Source: Candidatus Arcticimaribacter sp.
GTDB taxonomy: Bacteria; Bacteroidota; Bacteroidia; Flavobacteriales; Flavobacteriaceae
DNA: 19,495 nt
Assembly (NCBI GenBank): GCA_011526335.1
Contig: WTJB01000182.1
Coordinates: forward strand, 1 to 19,495
Direction: 5' to 3'
Shown here: positions 9,057 through 17,914 of the stretch, in pieces
How the letters are laid out: every line of letters begins with the position of its first letter
How positions within the stretch are numbered: position 1 is the stretch's first letter
Program-made: the position numbers and the translations under genes
The notes under the pieces: model-generated
Told to the model about the DNA's origin: nothing
Database searches by the model: none
The model's input: the letters and a program-made list of their open reading frames with translations, nothing else

Positions 9057-10637
9057 ATGACACCTCGCCTAATCATCTTATGGGGAATTTCGCTTCTCTT
9101 AGGCGTAAGGTTAACCGCACAAGAAAGGAAGATTGTTGAAATCCGCCAAGCAGGCTCTTTTGCGAAAGATGAAGCCCGCTATCCGGGTGCCAACATTTTA
9201 CTAAAAAAAGGAAATACCCGTGTAAAACTCTTTCACGAGGGCGCCTTAATCGAATCTGATCGGTCTTTTTTTTACGGAACAAAAAACTTTTTTAAAGCCG
9301 ACGGACAAGTGGTCTTTACCCAAGGGGATACCCTAAAAATGACAAGTGAACACATGGAGTATGACGGAGAAAAAGGGCGTGCAAAAGCTTGGGGGAAAGT
9401 ATACCTAGAACAACCCGATATGACCCTGAGAACAGACACCCTCTTTTTGGATCGTATCGAAAATATTGCCTTTTACGAAACCCCAGGAACCATAATTGAT
9501 AGTGCTTCTACGCTGAAGAGTAATCGAGGGAAGTATTTTATGGAAGAAAAGAAATACCAATTTATTTCTAACGTTCGGATAAACAATCCTGAATACACTG
9601 TAAACTCCGCTCAACTCGATTACTATACAGAAACCAACCAAGCCTATCTGTACGGCCCAACTAAAATTATTGGGCAAGATTACGACATCTATTGCGAACG
9701 TGGCTATTATAATATGGAGGTAGAAAAAGGCCATTTCAAAAAAAACGCCAAAATTTTCTACAATGATAAAATCATTGAAGGAGATAGTCTCTATTTTGAA
9801 AATCAACGGCAGTATGCCGCAGCCACCCAAAACATTGTCATCAACGACACCATTAACCAGTCGATCATTCGTGGGCATTATGCCGAAATCTTTAAAGCCA
9901 AAGATTCGGCGATCATTACCCGAAACGCTGTGGCCATAAACTTACTCGAAAACGATTCGCTGTACATTCATGCCGACACCTTGTTGGGGACTGGCCCCAC
10001 AGAGCACAGAATACTGAGAGGCTATTATGGGGTACGTATTTTAAAAACGGATATCCGTGGGAAATCAGATTCCCTCTACTTGGATGAAGTCAGTGGTAGA
10101 ATTGAACTCCACAAACGCCCCTTTACCGAAAAAGAAGCGCAAGTGCTGACCGACGATCAAAAGAACAAACGCAACCCCGTTTTGTGGTTTAACAACAGCC
10201 AAATGACAGGCGAACTCATTTATCTTTTGTCTGACTTTAACACCCGTAAATTGGATTCCCTACAAATCTATGGCAATGCCTTTATCATTGAAAAAGATAG
10301 CCTTAGTGCCAACGGCTACAACCAAATCAATGGCAAAGAACTTTACGGAGACTTTAAAGAAGGGGTCTTACACCAGCTTGATGTGGTCAAAAACACCCGA
10401 GTGATCTATTACCTCTATTCAGACAAAGGCGAACTCATCGGAATCAACAATACCATCTGCAGTGCCTTAAATGTAGAATTTAAAGAGAATGAAATTGAAA
10501 AAATCTCTTTTTACATCAGCCCAGAAGGAAAGGTAAATCCTGAAGACCAAATAGACCCTAACCTTCGTCTGTTGGAAGGTTTTCTATGGCGTGAAGACGA
10601 ACGCCCAGAAACCTATGAAGATTTATTCAAAAAATAG
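9057..10637 (+). CDS. OstA/LptA-like lipopolysaccharide export protein
   Basis: This 526-residue exported protein has a signal peptide at residues 1-21 (hydrophobic core, then LTAQ). The rest is repetitive beta-strand sequence of the OstA/LptA beta-jellyroll kind, with recurring short phrases such as GDSLYFEN, DSLYIHADTL and SDSLYLDEVSGR. In Proteobacteria, LptA forms the periplasmic bridge carrying LPS to the LptD pore, and LptD has a similar N-terminal domain. Bacteroidota encode longer OstA-like proteins such as this. There is no C-terminal beta-barrel of LptD size, so a periplasmic bridge is more likely than the pore. The C-terminus ends NLRLLEGFLWREDERPETYE, which looks complete. purA lies 9 bases upstream; the aminotransferase start is 4 bases downstream. 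Confidence 0.87.
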   Translation: MTPRLIILWGISLLLGVRLTAQERKIVEIRQAGSFAKDEARYPGANILLKKGNTRVKLFHEGALIESDRSFFYGTKNFFKADGQVVFTQGDTLKMTSEHMEYDGEKGRAKAWGKVYLEQPDMTLRTDTLFLDRIENIAFYETPGTIIDSASTLKSNRGKYFMEEKKYQFISNVRINNPEYTVNSAQLDYYTETNQAYLYGPTKIIGQDYDIYCERGYYNMEVEKGHFKKNAKIFYNDKIIEGDSLYFENQRQYAAATQNIVINDTINQSIIRGHYAEIFKAKDSAIITRNAVAINLLENDSLYIHADTLLGTGPTEHRILRGYYGVRILKTDIRGKSDSLYLDEVSGRIELHKRPFTEKEAQVLTDDQKNKRNPVLWFNNSQMTGELIYLLSDFNTRKLDSLQIYGNAFIIEKDSLSANGYNQINGKELYGDFKEGVLHQLDVVKNTRVIYYLYSDKGELIGINNTICSALNVEFKENEIEKISFYISPEGKVNPEDQIDPNLRLLEGFLWREDERPETYEDLFKK

Positions 10638-10641
10638 GAAA

Positions 10642-11829
10642 ATGCTGCACGAAGATTTTCTGCGATATCAAGCCAAAACCACTCCACATCCTTTAGGAAT
10701 TGTTGTTTCCTCGGCCAAGGGCAGTTACATCAAGGCCACCAATGGCAAAAAGTATTTGGACTTTGTCGCGGGCGTATCAGCTTGTAGTGTAGGGCATCGG
10801 CATCCACGGGTTGTTCGTGCCATAAAAAAGCAGCTCAAGCGGTATATGCACGTTATGGTCTATGGCGAATTTGCTCAGGCCCCCGCGGTTGAACTGTGTA
10901 AAACTTTGGTTGAAAATCTTCCTGAAAATTTAGAGGTAACCTACCTGACTAACTCTGGGACAGAGGCCATCGAAGGAGCACTAAAACTCGCCAAACGCGC
11001 CACAGGAAGAAGCGAGTTAATCGCTGCGCACAATGCTTACCACGGCAGTACACATGGTGCGCTGAGTCTTTTGGGGGTAGAGGAACAAAAAAAAGGCTAC
11101 CGCCCTTTATTGCCTGGGGTATCTTTTATACAGTTTAATGCAGAGGAGGATATTCAAAAAATAACAACCAAAACCGCTGCTGTGGTTTTAGAAACCATCC
11201 AAGGCGGAGCAGGATTTATCGTTCCTAAAAACGACTATTTGAAAAAGGTCAGTGAACGCTGTAAAGCCGTGGGGGCCCTTCTGATTTTAGATGAAATACA
11301 ACCCGGCCTAGGGCGTACAGGTCCGTACTTTGCCTTTCAAGATTATGGCATTGTGCCCGATATTTTTGTTACCGGAAAAGGATTGGGGGGCGGACTTCCT
11401 ATTGGTGCTTTCTGTAGTTCCAAAAAATTAATGGACCTTCTGGCAGATAATCCTAAACTTGGCCACATTACCACTTTTGGTGGCAATCCTGTGATTGCTG
11501 CTGGGGCATTGGCTACCTTAAAACTCATCCAAGCCATCCCGAGAAAAGAAATCGAGGCCAAAGAAGCGCTTTTTAGAAAACACTTGGTGCATCCCAAAAT
11601 AAAACAAATCAATGGAAAAGGGCTTATGCTTGCCCCGCTCTTTGCTACCCCAGAAATCGCCAATCAAGTCGTATTAAAATGTTTAGATAAAGGACTGATG
11701 CTCTTTTGGTTACTCTGGGAAAAACGCGCTGTGAGAATCTCACCCCCACTAACGATTAGTGAAAGAGAAATAAAAAAAGGCTGTGCAATCCTTTGTGCCG
11801 TCTTGGATGAAATTGAAGATGTTAATTAA
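10642..11829 (+). CDS. Class III PLP-dependent aminotransferase
   Basis: This 395-residue enzyme belongs to the class III (ornithine/acetylornithine/GABA type) aminotransferases. It shows NSGTEAIEGALKLAKRATG (104-122) for cofactor phosphate binding, LILDEIQPGLGRTG (214-227) with Asp217 for the pyridine nitrogen, TGKGLGGG (244-251) with the Schiff-base Lys246, and TFGGNP (278-283). I chose the ATG at 10642 because it lies 4 bases after the OstA-like stop, with AGGAA just upstream, and gives a normal N-terminus. An earlier in-frame ATG at 10591 would overlap the OstA-like gene by 47 bases. The substrate is not evident: no arginine-biosynthesis genes are nearby, so argD should not be assumed. 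Likely the last gene of the rel-purA-side run. Confidence 0.93.
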   Translation: MLHEDFLRYQAKTTPHPLGIVVSSAKGSYIKATNGKKYLDFVAGVSACSVGHRHPRVVRAIKKQLKRYMHVMVYGEFAQAPAVELCKTLVENLPENLEVTYLTNSGTEAIEGALKLAKRATGRSELIAAHNAYHGSTHGALSLLGVEEQKKGYRPLLPGVSFIQFNAEEDIQKITTKTAAVVLETIQGGAGFIVPKNDYLKKVSERCKAVGALLILDEIQPGLGRTGPYFAFQDYGIVPDIFVTGKGLGGGLPIGAFCSSKKLMDLLADNPKLGHITTFGGNPVIAAGALATLKLIQAIPRKEIEAKEALFRKHLVHPKIKQINGKGLMLAPLFATPEIANQVVLKCLDKGLMLFWLLWEKRAVRISPPLTISEREIKKGCAILCAVLDEIEDVN

Positions 11830-11908
11830 ATTGTTAAAAACAATCTACTCTAGCACCTACCCTAAACAAATTAGTCCCTAAATTTAAATAACCAACCTCA
11901 ACGTATTT
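11830..11908. other. Intergenic region with small hairpin and possible promoter
   Basis: This 79-base gap is the longest between same-strand genes here and probably separates two transcription units. A perfect 6-bp stem ATTGTT/AACAAT with a 3-base loop lies at 11830-11844 right after the stop, but it is AT-only apart from one pair and no T-run follows, so terminator function is doubtful. TAAATTTA at 11879-11886 resembles the TAnnTTTG -7 element (five of six defined bases), 22 bases before the TPR gene. No good -33 element was seen. Confidence 0.3.
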
Positions 11909-13270
11909 ATGTACAGAGAATTTTCTAACGATTCTGAAGCGCCCGTTTCACGATTCGAACAGATGCTAAAAACCAATCAAGTCTATTTTTTTGACGCCTC
12001 TGAATTTGAATATATCATTCAATATTACATTGATTCTGGGGAAGTGAATTTAGCCAAAAAAGCCCTCCATTTGGCTACCAAACAACATCCATTTCATACC
12101 GAAATTCTCTTACTAAAATCTGAACTCTTAATTTTTGACGGTAAATTTCAAGAAGCACAAAATGTCTTGGATGCTATAGAAGAAATAGAACCTAGCCATC
12201 AAGAAATTTACATCCAAAAAGCAACCATACACTCCAAAAAAAGAGAACACAAAAAATCAATTGCTCTTTTGCAAAAATCTCTAGAGTTGACCGACGACCC
12301 CGTAGAAATTTGGTGTCTGTTGGCTATGGAATACCTGGTAATGGAAGATTTTGAGCAAGCAAAATATTATTTTAAACGCTGTATAGAAGAAGATCCTTTT
12401 GACTATCAAGTGTTGTATAATTTGCTGTATTGCTATGAATTCTTAAAACTTCACGATGAGGCCTTAGAAACCCTAAACAAGGTTATAGAAAGCAACCCTT
12501 ACAATGAGATTGCGTGGCTAGAAATCGGAAAACAGTACCTCACCTTAGGAAAAGAAAAAGAGGCCCTAAGTGCATTTGACTTTGCCATCATCAGCGAAGA
12601 TCATTTTACAGGAGCTTACTTCGAAAAAGGAAAATTACTCGAAAAATTGGGGCGCTATAACGAAGCCATAGAAAACTATGAAATCACTTTACGCCTAGAA
12701 GACCCTACCTCTTTTGCCTACCTGCGTATTGCCAAATGCCATGAAATGTTGGGCAACGATATGCTGGTGATTCAATACCTGAACAAAACCGTTCATGAAG
12801 ATCCTTCGAATGAAAAAGGATGGTTGGCGTTTATTGATTACTATTGGACGAATGGCCAACTGGAAAAAGCTTTGTACTACGCTCAAAAAGCCCTACAAAT
12901 AAACGAGCATAACCTCAATTATTGGAAACGCAATGCCCGTATTCACAAAGCCTTAGAAAAGTATGCTGAAGCCGAGATTGCCTATCAAAACACCATTGAA
13001 TTGGGGAATTATGAACTCAGCATATGGCAAGAATGGCTAGACACCTTAATTTTTTTAAATGAATGGGAAAAAGTATGCCAAATCGGATTTCAAGCCAAGG
13101 AGTTCTATCCAGAAGAGCTCAGTATCGATTTTAAAATCGGAGGGGCCTACGGTCGTATGGGGAAGAGAACAGAAATGGAGTACTTTAAAAAAGCGCTTTG
13201 TGAAGCCAAAGAAGAACTTCCAATGGATTTACTCTCCTACTTTCCCGAATTGAAAGGCGTCCTCGACTAG
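11909..13270 (+). CDS. Cytoplasmic tetratricopeptide-repeat protein
   Basis: This 453-residue protein has no signal peptide or membrane segment and is built almost entirely of TPR helix pairs, roughly ten or more over residues 35-440. Recognisable units include the stretch ending AKYYFKRCIEEDPFDYQ, then HDEALETLNKVIESNPYNE, KEALSAFDFAIIS, YNEAIENYEITLRLEDP, LEKALYYAQKALQINEHN and YAEAEIAYQNTIELGN. TPRs form superhelical scaffolds for protein binding; no enzyme domain is present, so the partner is unknown. The protein is strongly acidic by eye. It starts after a 79-base gap and the DUF368 pair follows within 38 bases, so it may head the TPR-DUF368-DUF368-aroE transcription unit. Confidence 0.93.
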   Translation: MYREFSNDSEAPVSRFEQMLKTNQVYFFDASEFEYIIQYYIDSGEVNLAKKALHLATKQHPFHTEILLLKSELLIFDGKFQEAQNVLDAIEEIEPSHQEIYIQKATIHSKKREHKKSIALLQKSLELTDDPVEIWCLLAMEYLVMEDFEQAKYYFKRCIEEDPFDYQVLYNLLYCYEFLKLHDEALETLNKVIESNPYNEIAWLEIGKQYLTLGKEKEALSAFDFAIISEDHFTGAYFEKGKLLEKLGRYNEAIENYEITLRLEDPTSFAYLRIAKCHEMLGNDMLVIQYLNKTVHEDPSNEKGWLAFIDYYWTNGQLEKALYYAQKALQINEHNLNYWKRNARIHKALEKYAEAEIAYQNTIELGNYELSIWQEWLDTLIFLNEWEKVCQIGFQAKEFYPEELSIDFKIGGAYGRMGKRTEMEYFKKALCEAKEELPMDLLSYFPELKGVLD

Positions 13271-13308
13271 TCGTTTTTTTTCCGTTTCTTTGCTGTCTAT
13301 TGAAAAAG

Positions 13309-14256
13309 ATGAATCACACAAAATCCACGCTTTTAGGAAGATACCTCCGTGGGGCATTGATGGGAGCAGCCGATATTGTTCCTGGGGTGTCTGGCGGCAC
13401 CATTGCCTTAATTACGGGCATTTACCAAGAACTCGTTGAAAGCATAGACAACTTACACCCGAAACACCTAAAGGTATTGCACCAAGAAGGGATTTCGGCT
13501 TTTTGGAAGGCTGTAAACGGACCCTTTTTGGCCCCTGTATTTCTCGGGGTAATCAGTAGTATATTTTTACTGTCGAGTTCAATAGACTATCTTATACAAC
13601 ACCACCCTATACCCCTATGGGCATTCTTCTTTGGAATGATCTTTTCAAGCATCTTTTTTCTGTTGCGTCAATTTAGTTTTAGACCCTATCATCTCTTCCA
13701 TATATTGATCGGGAGTGCCTTTGCTTTTGGCATTACACAGCTTACCCCAACAGCGACGAGCGTTAGTTTACCCTATTTGTTTTTTTGCAGTAGCATTGCC
13801 ATCATGGCGATGATTTTACCCGGAATATCTGGCGCATTTATTTTTATCCTCTTAGGCGTATATGACGATATTATTTTTACGGTAAAAAGTGCGCTTCCCG
13901 CCTTGTTGAGTTTTCAATGGGAACAGATTTACCCCGTTTACATCAAGATCATTACCATTATTTTCGGGATTATAACCGGCTTAAAGCTATTTTCTAAACT
14001 TTTAAAGTGGCTTTTTTCTAAACGCAAAGACAGTACACTGGCGGTCTTGGTGGGATTTATGGCAGGGGCATTGCCTAAAATATGGCCATGGAAAAGCATG
14101 GGACCCAATGCAGTCGAGGTCAATGTCAATCCTTTTGTGTATTCAGGTGATGCTCAACTAGGACTTAGTATTTTACTTCTTGTAGGAGGATTCTTTTTTA
14201 TTTTTTGGATGGAACGAAGTAGTCAAAACCTACAAAATGGAAACACCAAAACGTAG
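13309..14256 (+). CDS. DUF368 undecaprenyl-phosphate translocase (PopT family), copy 1
   Basis: This 315-residue polytopic membrane protein belongs to DUF368, shown in other bacteria to return undecaprenyl phosphate across the cytoplasmic membrane for cell-wall and glycan synthesis (PopT). The family's pseudo-symmetric signature is visible twice: ADIVPGVSGGT (21-31) and ILPGISGAF (169-177). Other shared blocks are FFGMIF and AVLVGFMAGALPKIWPWK. Several hydrophobic helices span the length. I start at the ATG at 13309, which is followed by a sensible MNHTK N-terminus; an in-frame TTG at 13300 would add three residues. The 3' end overlaps the next gene by 20 bases, implying translational coupling. 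Family is very confident; substrate rests on published homologues. Confidence 0.93.
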   Translation: MNHTKSTLLGRYLRGALMGAADIVPGVSGGTIALITGIYQELVESIDNLHPKHLKVLHQEGISAFWKAVNGPFLAPVFLGVISSIFLLSSSIDYLIQHHPIPLWAFFFGMIFSSIFFLLRQFSFRPYHLFHILIGSAFAFGITQLTPTATSVSLPYLFFCSSIAIMAMILPGISGAFIFILLGVYDDIIFTVKSALPALLSFQWEQIYPVYIKIITIIFGIITGLKLFSKLLKWLFSKRKDSTLAVLVGFMAGALPKIWPWKSMGPNAVEVNVNPFVYSGDAQLGLSILLLVGGFFFIFWMERSSQNLQNGNTKT

Positions 14257-15220
14257 TTGGAAAGATGCTCTATGGCTAGTGGCCAAAGGAATGGCTATGG
14301 GAACGGCCAACAAAATTCCTGGCGTGTCTGGAGGTATTGTTGCCTTGGCAGCAGGCTTTTATGAAGAATTGATTTATTCTTTTTCTAAGTTTGATGCGAA
14401 AGCCTTTGATCTTCTGCGAAAAGGGAAGTTCAAAAAGATGTATACCCATGTCAACGGCTCTTTTTTATTTCTCTTGTTTACCGGGGTCGGACTTAGTTTT
14501 TTTAGTGTTTCATTGGTTTTAGATTATTTTTTACAACAGCATGAAACCCAAGTTTTAGGACTCTTTTTCGGAATGATTGTAGCCTCGCTCTACTCGATTT
14601 GGCAAAGTATTCGTCCTTTTACCGCTACTGCCTATATGGCTACTTTGGCAGGCACCTTATTAGGTGTAGCCTTGATGTACATCAATCCAGGACAAGAAAA
14701 TGATCATTTGGGCTTTGTGTTTCTGTGTGGAATGCTTTCTATTGCTGGCATGACCCTCCCCGGCTTATCAGGATCTTTTTTGCTTTTGGTCATCGGCAAT
14801 TACCGTTTACTATTGGTGGATGCCGTCAATGCCATCTACTATACCCTTACCGAAATTTCTACAGGAGATGTTCAGTTTATCCATGATACAGAACGTATGC
14901 GGTTGCTCTACGTGATGTGTAGTTTTACCCTCGGCTCTGGTGCAGGATTGGTTTTGTTTTCAAAATTATTGGACTACCTCCTCAAACATTTTAAAACCAT
15001 TACCATTGCGGTATTGGTTGGTTTTATCTTTGGATCTTTGGGAAGTGTGTGGCCTTGGAAAAATCAAGAAAATTTGGAAGATGTAACCTCGACGGCATGG
15101 CATTTAGGGTATCTACCAAACACCTTTAATTTTCCAGAAGTCGTAACCATTATCTCTATAGGAATGGGTATTTTTACGGTACGAACCTTAGAACGCTATG
15201 GGAAAAAAGACCGCTCCTAG
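14237..15220 (+). CDS. DUF368 undecaprenyl-phosphate translocase (PopT family), copy 2
   Basis: This 327-residue protein is a diverged paralogue of the gene before it. It keeps the two loop signatures as NKIPGVSGG (25-33) and TLPGLSGSF (173-181), plus FFGMIV and AVLVGFIFGSLGSVWPWK, and has the same many-helix profile. The first motif differs from copy 1: the usual Ala-Asp before Ile-Pro-Gly reads Asn-Lys here, so transport properties may differ. It overlaps copy 1 by 20 bases and aroE by 23, so the three genes are likely translated from one message. It could be a second translocase, act on another isoprenoid phosphate, or pair with copy 1; sequence alone does not decide. Confidence 0.92.
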   Translation: METPKRSWKDALWLVAKGMAMGTANKIPGVSGGIVALAAGFYEELIYSFSKFDAKAFDLLRKGKFKKMYTHVNGSFLFLLFTGVGLSFFSVSLVLDYFLQQHETQVLGLFFGMIVASLYSIWQSIRPFTATAYMATLAGTLLGVALMYINPGQENDHLGFVFLCGMLSIAGMTLPGLSGSFLLLVIGNYRLLLVDAVNAIYYTLTEISTGDVQFIHDTERMRLLYVMCSFTLGSGAGLVLFSKLLDYLLKHFKTITIAVLVGFIFGSLGSVWPWKNQENLEDVTSTAWHLGYLPNTFNFPEVVTIISIGMGIFTVRTLERYGKKDRS

Positions 15221-15947
15221 AACATTTGGCCTTTTAGGCAAAAACATTGATTATTCTTTTTCGCGCGGTTATTTTGCCGAAAAATTTAAGCGTGAAAACA
15301 TTGACAACGCTACCTATGTCAACTTTGACCTACCCCATGTAAACGAAATAAAAGCTTTGGTTCAACGCACCGATATCAGCGGAATCAACATCACCATACC
15401 CTATAAAGAAAAAGTACAAGACCATTTAGATGCGCTCTCGGAAGAAGCAAAAGCCATCGGTGCTGTCAATACCATTGTTTTCGATAAAAACAATCGACGT
15501 ATTGGTCATAACACGGATGCGTATGGATTTGAAACTGCCCTTTTTTCGCAATGGAAACCCAATACTAAAGCTGCCTTGATTTTAGGAACAGGAGGGGCTT
15601 CTAAGGCCGTGCACTATGTATTATCGAAAAAAGGCATCCGTCCACAGTATGTATCGCGACAAGCTGGGGAAAATAAAATTGCTTATCAAGACCTCAGTCC
15701 AGAAATCATGCAAACGCATCAGCTCATTGTCAACTGTACCCCGCTAGGAACGCATCCGGATATAGACCAGTCTCCCCCACTCCCTTTTGATTTGATATCG
15801 CCAGAGCACCATATTTTTGATCTGATCTACAACCCCGCTACTACCCTTTTGATGCAGCGTGCACAAGCGCAAGGAGCCAGTACACAAAACGGCCATCAGA
15901 TGTTGATACACCAAGCCGAAAAATCTTGGGAACTCTGGAACGCCTAG
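15198..15947 (+). CDS. aroE: Shikimate dehydrogenase
   Basis: This 249-residue enzyme reduces 3-dehydroshikimate to shikimate with NADPH, the fourth step of aromatic amino-acid and chorismate synthesis. Visible residues: shikimate-binding Ser20 and Ser22 in YSFS, catalytic Lys70 in NITIPYKEKV, Asn91 in GAVNTI, catalytic Asp107 in GHNTDAYGF, NADP-loop LGTGGASKA (129-137), CTPLGTHP, and the C-terminal QNGHQMLIHQA. The N-terminal motif is a variant: the common His before the first Ser is Tyr19 and the Pro after the second Ser is Arg23, which I believe is usual in Flavobacteriia. The gene begins inside the second DUF368 gene (23-base overlap). No other aro gene is in the window. Confidence 0.96.
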   Translation: MGKKTAPRTFGLLGKNIDYSFSRGYFAEKFKRENIDNATYVNFDLPHVNEIKALVQRTDISGINITIPYKEKVQDHLDALSEEAKAIGAVNTIVFDKNNRRIGHNTDAYGFETALFSQWKPNTKAALILGTGGASKAVHYVLSKKGIRPQYVSRQAGENKIAYQDLSPEIMQTHQLIVNCTPLGTHPDIDQSPPLPFDLISPEHHIFDLIYNPATTLLMQRAQAQGASTQNGHQMLIHQAEKSWELWNA

Positions 15948-15965
15948 GGGTTACTTCTTTTTTTG

Positions 15966-15973
15966 TATCTTTA
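15966..15973 (+). promoter_or_regulatory. Possible -7 promoter element before the DUF349 gene
   Basis: TATCTTTA matches TAnnTTTG at five of six defined bases and lies in the 56-base gap after aroE, about 30 bases before the DUF349 start. A TTG at the usual -33 spacing is not apparent. If real, the DUF349 gene would have its own promoter. Confidence 0.28.
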
Positions 15974-16003
15974 AGTTGAACTTTAGCCTTACACCAACAA
16001 AGG

Positions 16004-17905
16004 ATGGATATGGAACCTACCAATACCGAAAACCAAGAAACTCAGCACACCGCTGCGGCAGAAAACGCTGCTCCCCAAGAGGAGAACACCCGTACCACAG
16101 AGAAGCCTCAAGCCAAGCCATTACCGCAGTACGACCTTACTACTCTGGAAGCAGAAGCTTTCCCTGCAACCCTCCAAGCGTTGACACAACACCCCGATTG
16201 GGCCCGACTTGGAAGAGAAATTCGTGCGCTCGCTGACCGGTTTGAGCAGGTATTTTCGCAGGTAATCAATGAAAAAAAGAAGGCCTTTATCGCCGAAGGA
16301 GGCAATGAGATCGACTTTTCTTATTCCCCCGAATACAAGCGTCTTTTTTCCCAAGAGTACAGAACCTACAAACAAAAAAAAGCAAAACACTTTAAGGAAA
16401 GAGAAGCTGCACAAAAGGTAAATCTTGAACGCCGGAAAGAGATTATTGAAAAAATAAAATCCCTTATTGAAGGCTCAGAAAGCCCCAATACAGTCTATGA
16501 CCAGTTTAAACAACTCCAAGACTCTTGGCATTCTACGGGCCCCGTACCTAGAGAAGAAAGCAATAATTTATGGCAAACCTATAAGTTCCATGTAGAACGC
16601 TTTTATGATTTTCTTCATCTCAACAGAGAATTACGTGATCTGGACTACAAACACAATTACGAAGAAAAACGAAAGCTGATCGAAAAAGCGGAAGCACTCA
16701 CTACACATCCAGATGTGGTACTCGCCATTCGAGAGCTCAATACCTTACACCGTTTATGGAAAAATGATTTAGGCCCCGTAGCTAAAGAACACCGAGAAGA
16801 TCTTTGGTCCCGTTTTCAAGCCGCCACAAAAATCATTCATGAACGCAAAAACGAATACAATAAAAATCTCGATCAGATCTTAGCCGACAATTTGGCGGCA
16901 AAATACAGCCTGATTGAAGCGATCAAAACGCTTACAGATCCGCTCCCTACCAGCCACAACGCTTGGCAGAATGCTTTGAAAAAGCAAAACGAGCTCAAAG
17001 AAAAATTTTATACCCTAGGGCGGGTTCCAAAAGGCGAAAACAAAGCCCTATGGACGGCTTTTCGAGAAAACTGTAGAGCGTTTAACCACGAGAAAAACAT
17101 CTTCTACAAAACGCAAAAACAAAACGAACGTGAATTTGTAGCCCAAAAAAGAGCCTTGATTGACGAGGTCAACGGGATATTGAATGACCCACAATGGCGA
17201 GAACACCTCAACCGTATGAAGCAGGTACAAGCCGACTGGAAAAAAACGGGACGTATCTCAAGAAAACTCTCCAACAAATTGTGGGAAGAATTTAGAACAG
17301 CCACCAACACCTATTTTGATCGATTAAAAAATAAAGCAACGGCTTTTAGCCCAGAAGACCAGGCCATTATAAAAGCCAAACAGGCCTATTTAGACGAGAT
17401 CAAAAAAGAAGAAGCCCCAAAAGATACAGAAGAACTATACGCTTATATAGAGGCCTTTGCCGAACATTGGGAAGCCATGGGTGCCCCCTCGGGTGGCCCA
17501 CTTAAGAACTTGCAAGCCGAGGTTTTAAAGTACATCCACACCCTATGGGAAAATACAGCACTAAAAGGGAAAGAGAAAGCAGAAGCCCTGTTTAAAAGCC
17601 GAATGCTTTTAATCAAAACAGACAAGGCCGAACTGGATAAAGAACACATAGAGCTCAACAAAAAGGTAGAAGAAGCCAATAACGAGCGGATTCAATTGCA
17701 AAACAATCTTGCCTTTTTTAGCGATACCAGTGCCGACAACCCCTTGGTAAAAGACGTAACCACCAAAATTGACCGTTTAAGCGAGCAAATAGACCAATGG
17801 ACCGATAAAATAAATGCGCTTAAAAGCATGAAACGCGGACTAAAAAAGCAAGCGGAAGAAAGCACCCCTACTGAAGAAAACTCAGAAGAAAACGAAACCG
17901 CTTAG
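16004..17905 (+). CDS. DUF349 multi-repeat helical protein
   Basis: This 633-residue soluble protein carries DUF349 repeats of about 77-83 residues. Each has an anchor Trp/Phe followed by a (L)GPV-type turn and a second Trp about 15 residues on: Trp175/Trp190, Trp252/Trp268, Phe335/Trp350, Trp412/Trp427, and a degenerate fifth unit at Trp489. The N-terminus (1-45) and extreme C-terminus are low-complexity and Glu/Thr/Gln-rich. Residues about 535-615 form a heptad-like coiled coil. Charge is very high and there is no signal peptide, so a cytoplasmic scaffold or nucleic-acid/protein binder is plausible, but no function is established to my knowledge. Two starts fit: ATG 16004, or ATG 16010, which lies a better distance from AAAGGA (15999-16004). 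Confidence 0.9.
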   Translation: MDMEPTNTENQETQHTAAAENAAPQEENTRTTEKPQAKPLPQYDLTTLEAEAFPATLQALTQHPDWARLGREIRALADRFEQVFSQVINEKKKAFIAEGGNEIDFSYSPEYKRLFSQEYRTYKQKKAKHFKEREAAQKVNLERRKEIIEKIKSLIEGSESPNTVYDQFKQLQDSWHSTGPVPREESNNLWQTYKFHVERFYDFLHLNRELRDLDYKHNYEEKRKLIEKAEALTTHPDVVLAIRELNTLHRLWKNDLGPVAKEHREDLWSRFQAATKIIHERKNEYNKNLDQILADNLAAKYSLIEAIKTLTDPLPTSHNAWQNALKKQNELKEKFYTLGRVPKGENKALWTAFRENCRAFNHEKNIFYKTQKQNEREFVAQKRALIDEVNGILNDPQWREHLNRMKQVQADWKKTGRISRKLSNKLWEEFRTATNTYFDRLKNKATAFSPEDQAIIKAKQAYLDEIKKEEAPKDTEELYAYIEAFAEHWEAMGAPSGGPLKNLQAEVLKYIHTLWENTALKGKEKAEALFKSRMLLIKTDKAELDKEHIELNKKVEEANNERIQLQNNLAFFSDTSADNPLVKDVTTKIDRLSEQIDQWTDKINALKSMKRGLKKQAEESTPTEENSEENETA

Positions 17906-17914
17906 GTTCCTTGT

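Noticed and set aside
9405..9878. 157-codon open frame on the - strand inside the OstA-like gene
   Set aside because: It lies wholly within a well-supported gene on the other strand and shows no recognisable domain; it is a shadow frame.
10591..10641. Earlier ATG start for the aminotransferase
   Set aside because: It would overlap the OstA-like gene by 47 bases and add a non-family N-terminus. ATG 10642 follows AGGAA and gives the expected start.
13264..13281. Palindrome CGACTAGTCG followed by eight T as a terminator after the TPR gene
   Set aside because: A hairpin would have only about three pairs with a four-base loop, too weak to be convincing, and it includes the stop codon.
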